Positions 6,120-6,326 of a stretch of DNA of 6,326 bases are shown one piece after another. Source of the DNA: Clostridia bacterium (GTDB taxonomy: Bacteria > Bacillota > Clostridia > Saccharofermentanales > UBA5734); assembly GCA_018056585.1 (NCBI GenBank), contig JAGPFK010000095.1, forward strand, positions 1-6,326, given 5' to 3'. The notes under the pieces were generated by a model, which saw only the letters and a list, made by a program, of their open reading frames with translations, searched no databases and was not told the DNA's origin. The translations under genes were made by a program, and so were the position numbers. Positions within the stretch are counted from its first letter, which is position 1. Each line of letters opens with the position of its first letter.

Positions 6120-6326
6120 ATGAGTAATCAGTTTTGTCGGCATTGCGGACAAACATTGGAATCAGGTGTTCTATTCTGTACTCATTGCGGCTATTCGGTT
6201 GATGTGCCCGCTCATTCAGATGAAATGAGGGCAGACGCTCAATTATCCGCTCAGCCAACACAAACCATGCCTTCTGAAAAAAGAAAATTGAGAATATCTA
6301 TCATGCCCTTTCTGCTTGGCATTATC
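6120..6326 (+). CDS. Zinc-ribbon membrane protein, N-terminal part (runs off window)
   Basis: The ATG at 6120 has GGAGG (6108-6112) seven bases upstream and opens a frame of 69 codons to the edge of the window. The protein starts MSNQFCRHCGQTLESGVLFC and continues THCG, giving two CxxC knuckles (Cys6/Cys9 and Cys20/Cys23) of a short zinc ribbon of the 'zinc_ribbon_2' type. A polar, low-complexity linker (about 27-52) and a basic patch KRKLR (54-58) follow, and then a hydrophobic stretch (ISIMPFLLGII) that looks like the beginning of a membrane helix. Proteins of this build, cytoplasmic zinc ribbon, linker and membrane anchor with an external domain, are common and mostly uncharacterised. The function cannot be told from this fragment. 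It is divergent from the sensor gene. Confidence 0.8.
   Translation, partial: MSNQFCRHCGQTLESGVLFCTHCGYSVDVPAHSDEMRADAQLSAQPTQTMPSEKRKLRISIMPFLLGII

Overview
The window is about 6.3 kb of bacterial chromosome with moderate GC. It has well-formed Shine-Dalgarno (SD) sequences (AGGAGG type) and near-consensus sigma-70/sigma-A promoters. The DUF2975/XRE pair and the PAS-GAF-GGDEF-HD-GYP sensor suggest a free-living anaerobe-type bacterium. Bacillota (Clostridia-like) is my first guess and Chloroflexota (Anaerolineae-like) a plausible alternative; no ribosomal or phylogenetic marker is present to settle this.

Layout: five genes lie on the minus strand and one on the plus strand at the right edge. 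Positions 1-133 are the end of an insertion sequence with the first 18 codons of an IS5-type transposase, placed directly after the stop codon of the next gene. Positions 139-1654 form a two-gene operon read right to left. The first gene is a fusion of a cytidylate-kinase-like domain with a PD-(D/E)XK nuclease-like domain. The second is a hypoxanthine phosphoribosyltransferase (HPRT) homologue that keeps the PRPP site but has changed the residues that recognise and activate the purine. Positions 1813-2530 form a second operon, a four-helix DUF2975 membrane protein followed by a small XRE repressor, headed by a strong promoter whose -35 box lies inside a 36-bp palindromic operator. Positions 2695-5841 encode a 1048-residue membrane sensor with three PAS domains, one GAF, a GGDEF domain and an HD-GYP domain. 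A divergent promoter region separates it from a zinc-ribbon membrane protein gene that runs off the right edge.

The most interesting unit is the kinase/nuclease fusion plus altered HPRT. Kinase-like, nuclease-like and PRPP-binding modules in one short operon, with specific catalytic substitutions in the last, suggest a dedicated nucleotide-linked or nucleic-acid-linked function rather than plain purine salvage. The second unit of interest is the apparently self-regulating DUF2975/XRE operon with two operator boxes two helical turns apart. The sensor probably controls c-di-GMP and shows no sequence link to the other genes.
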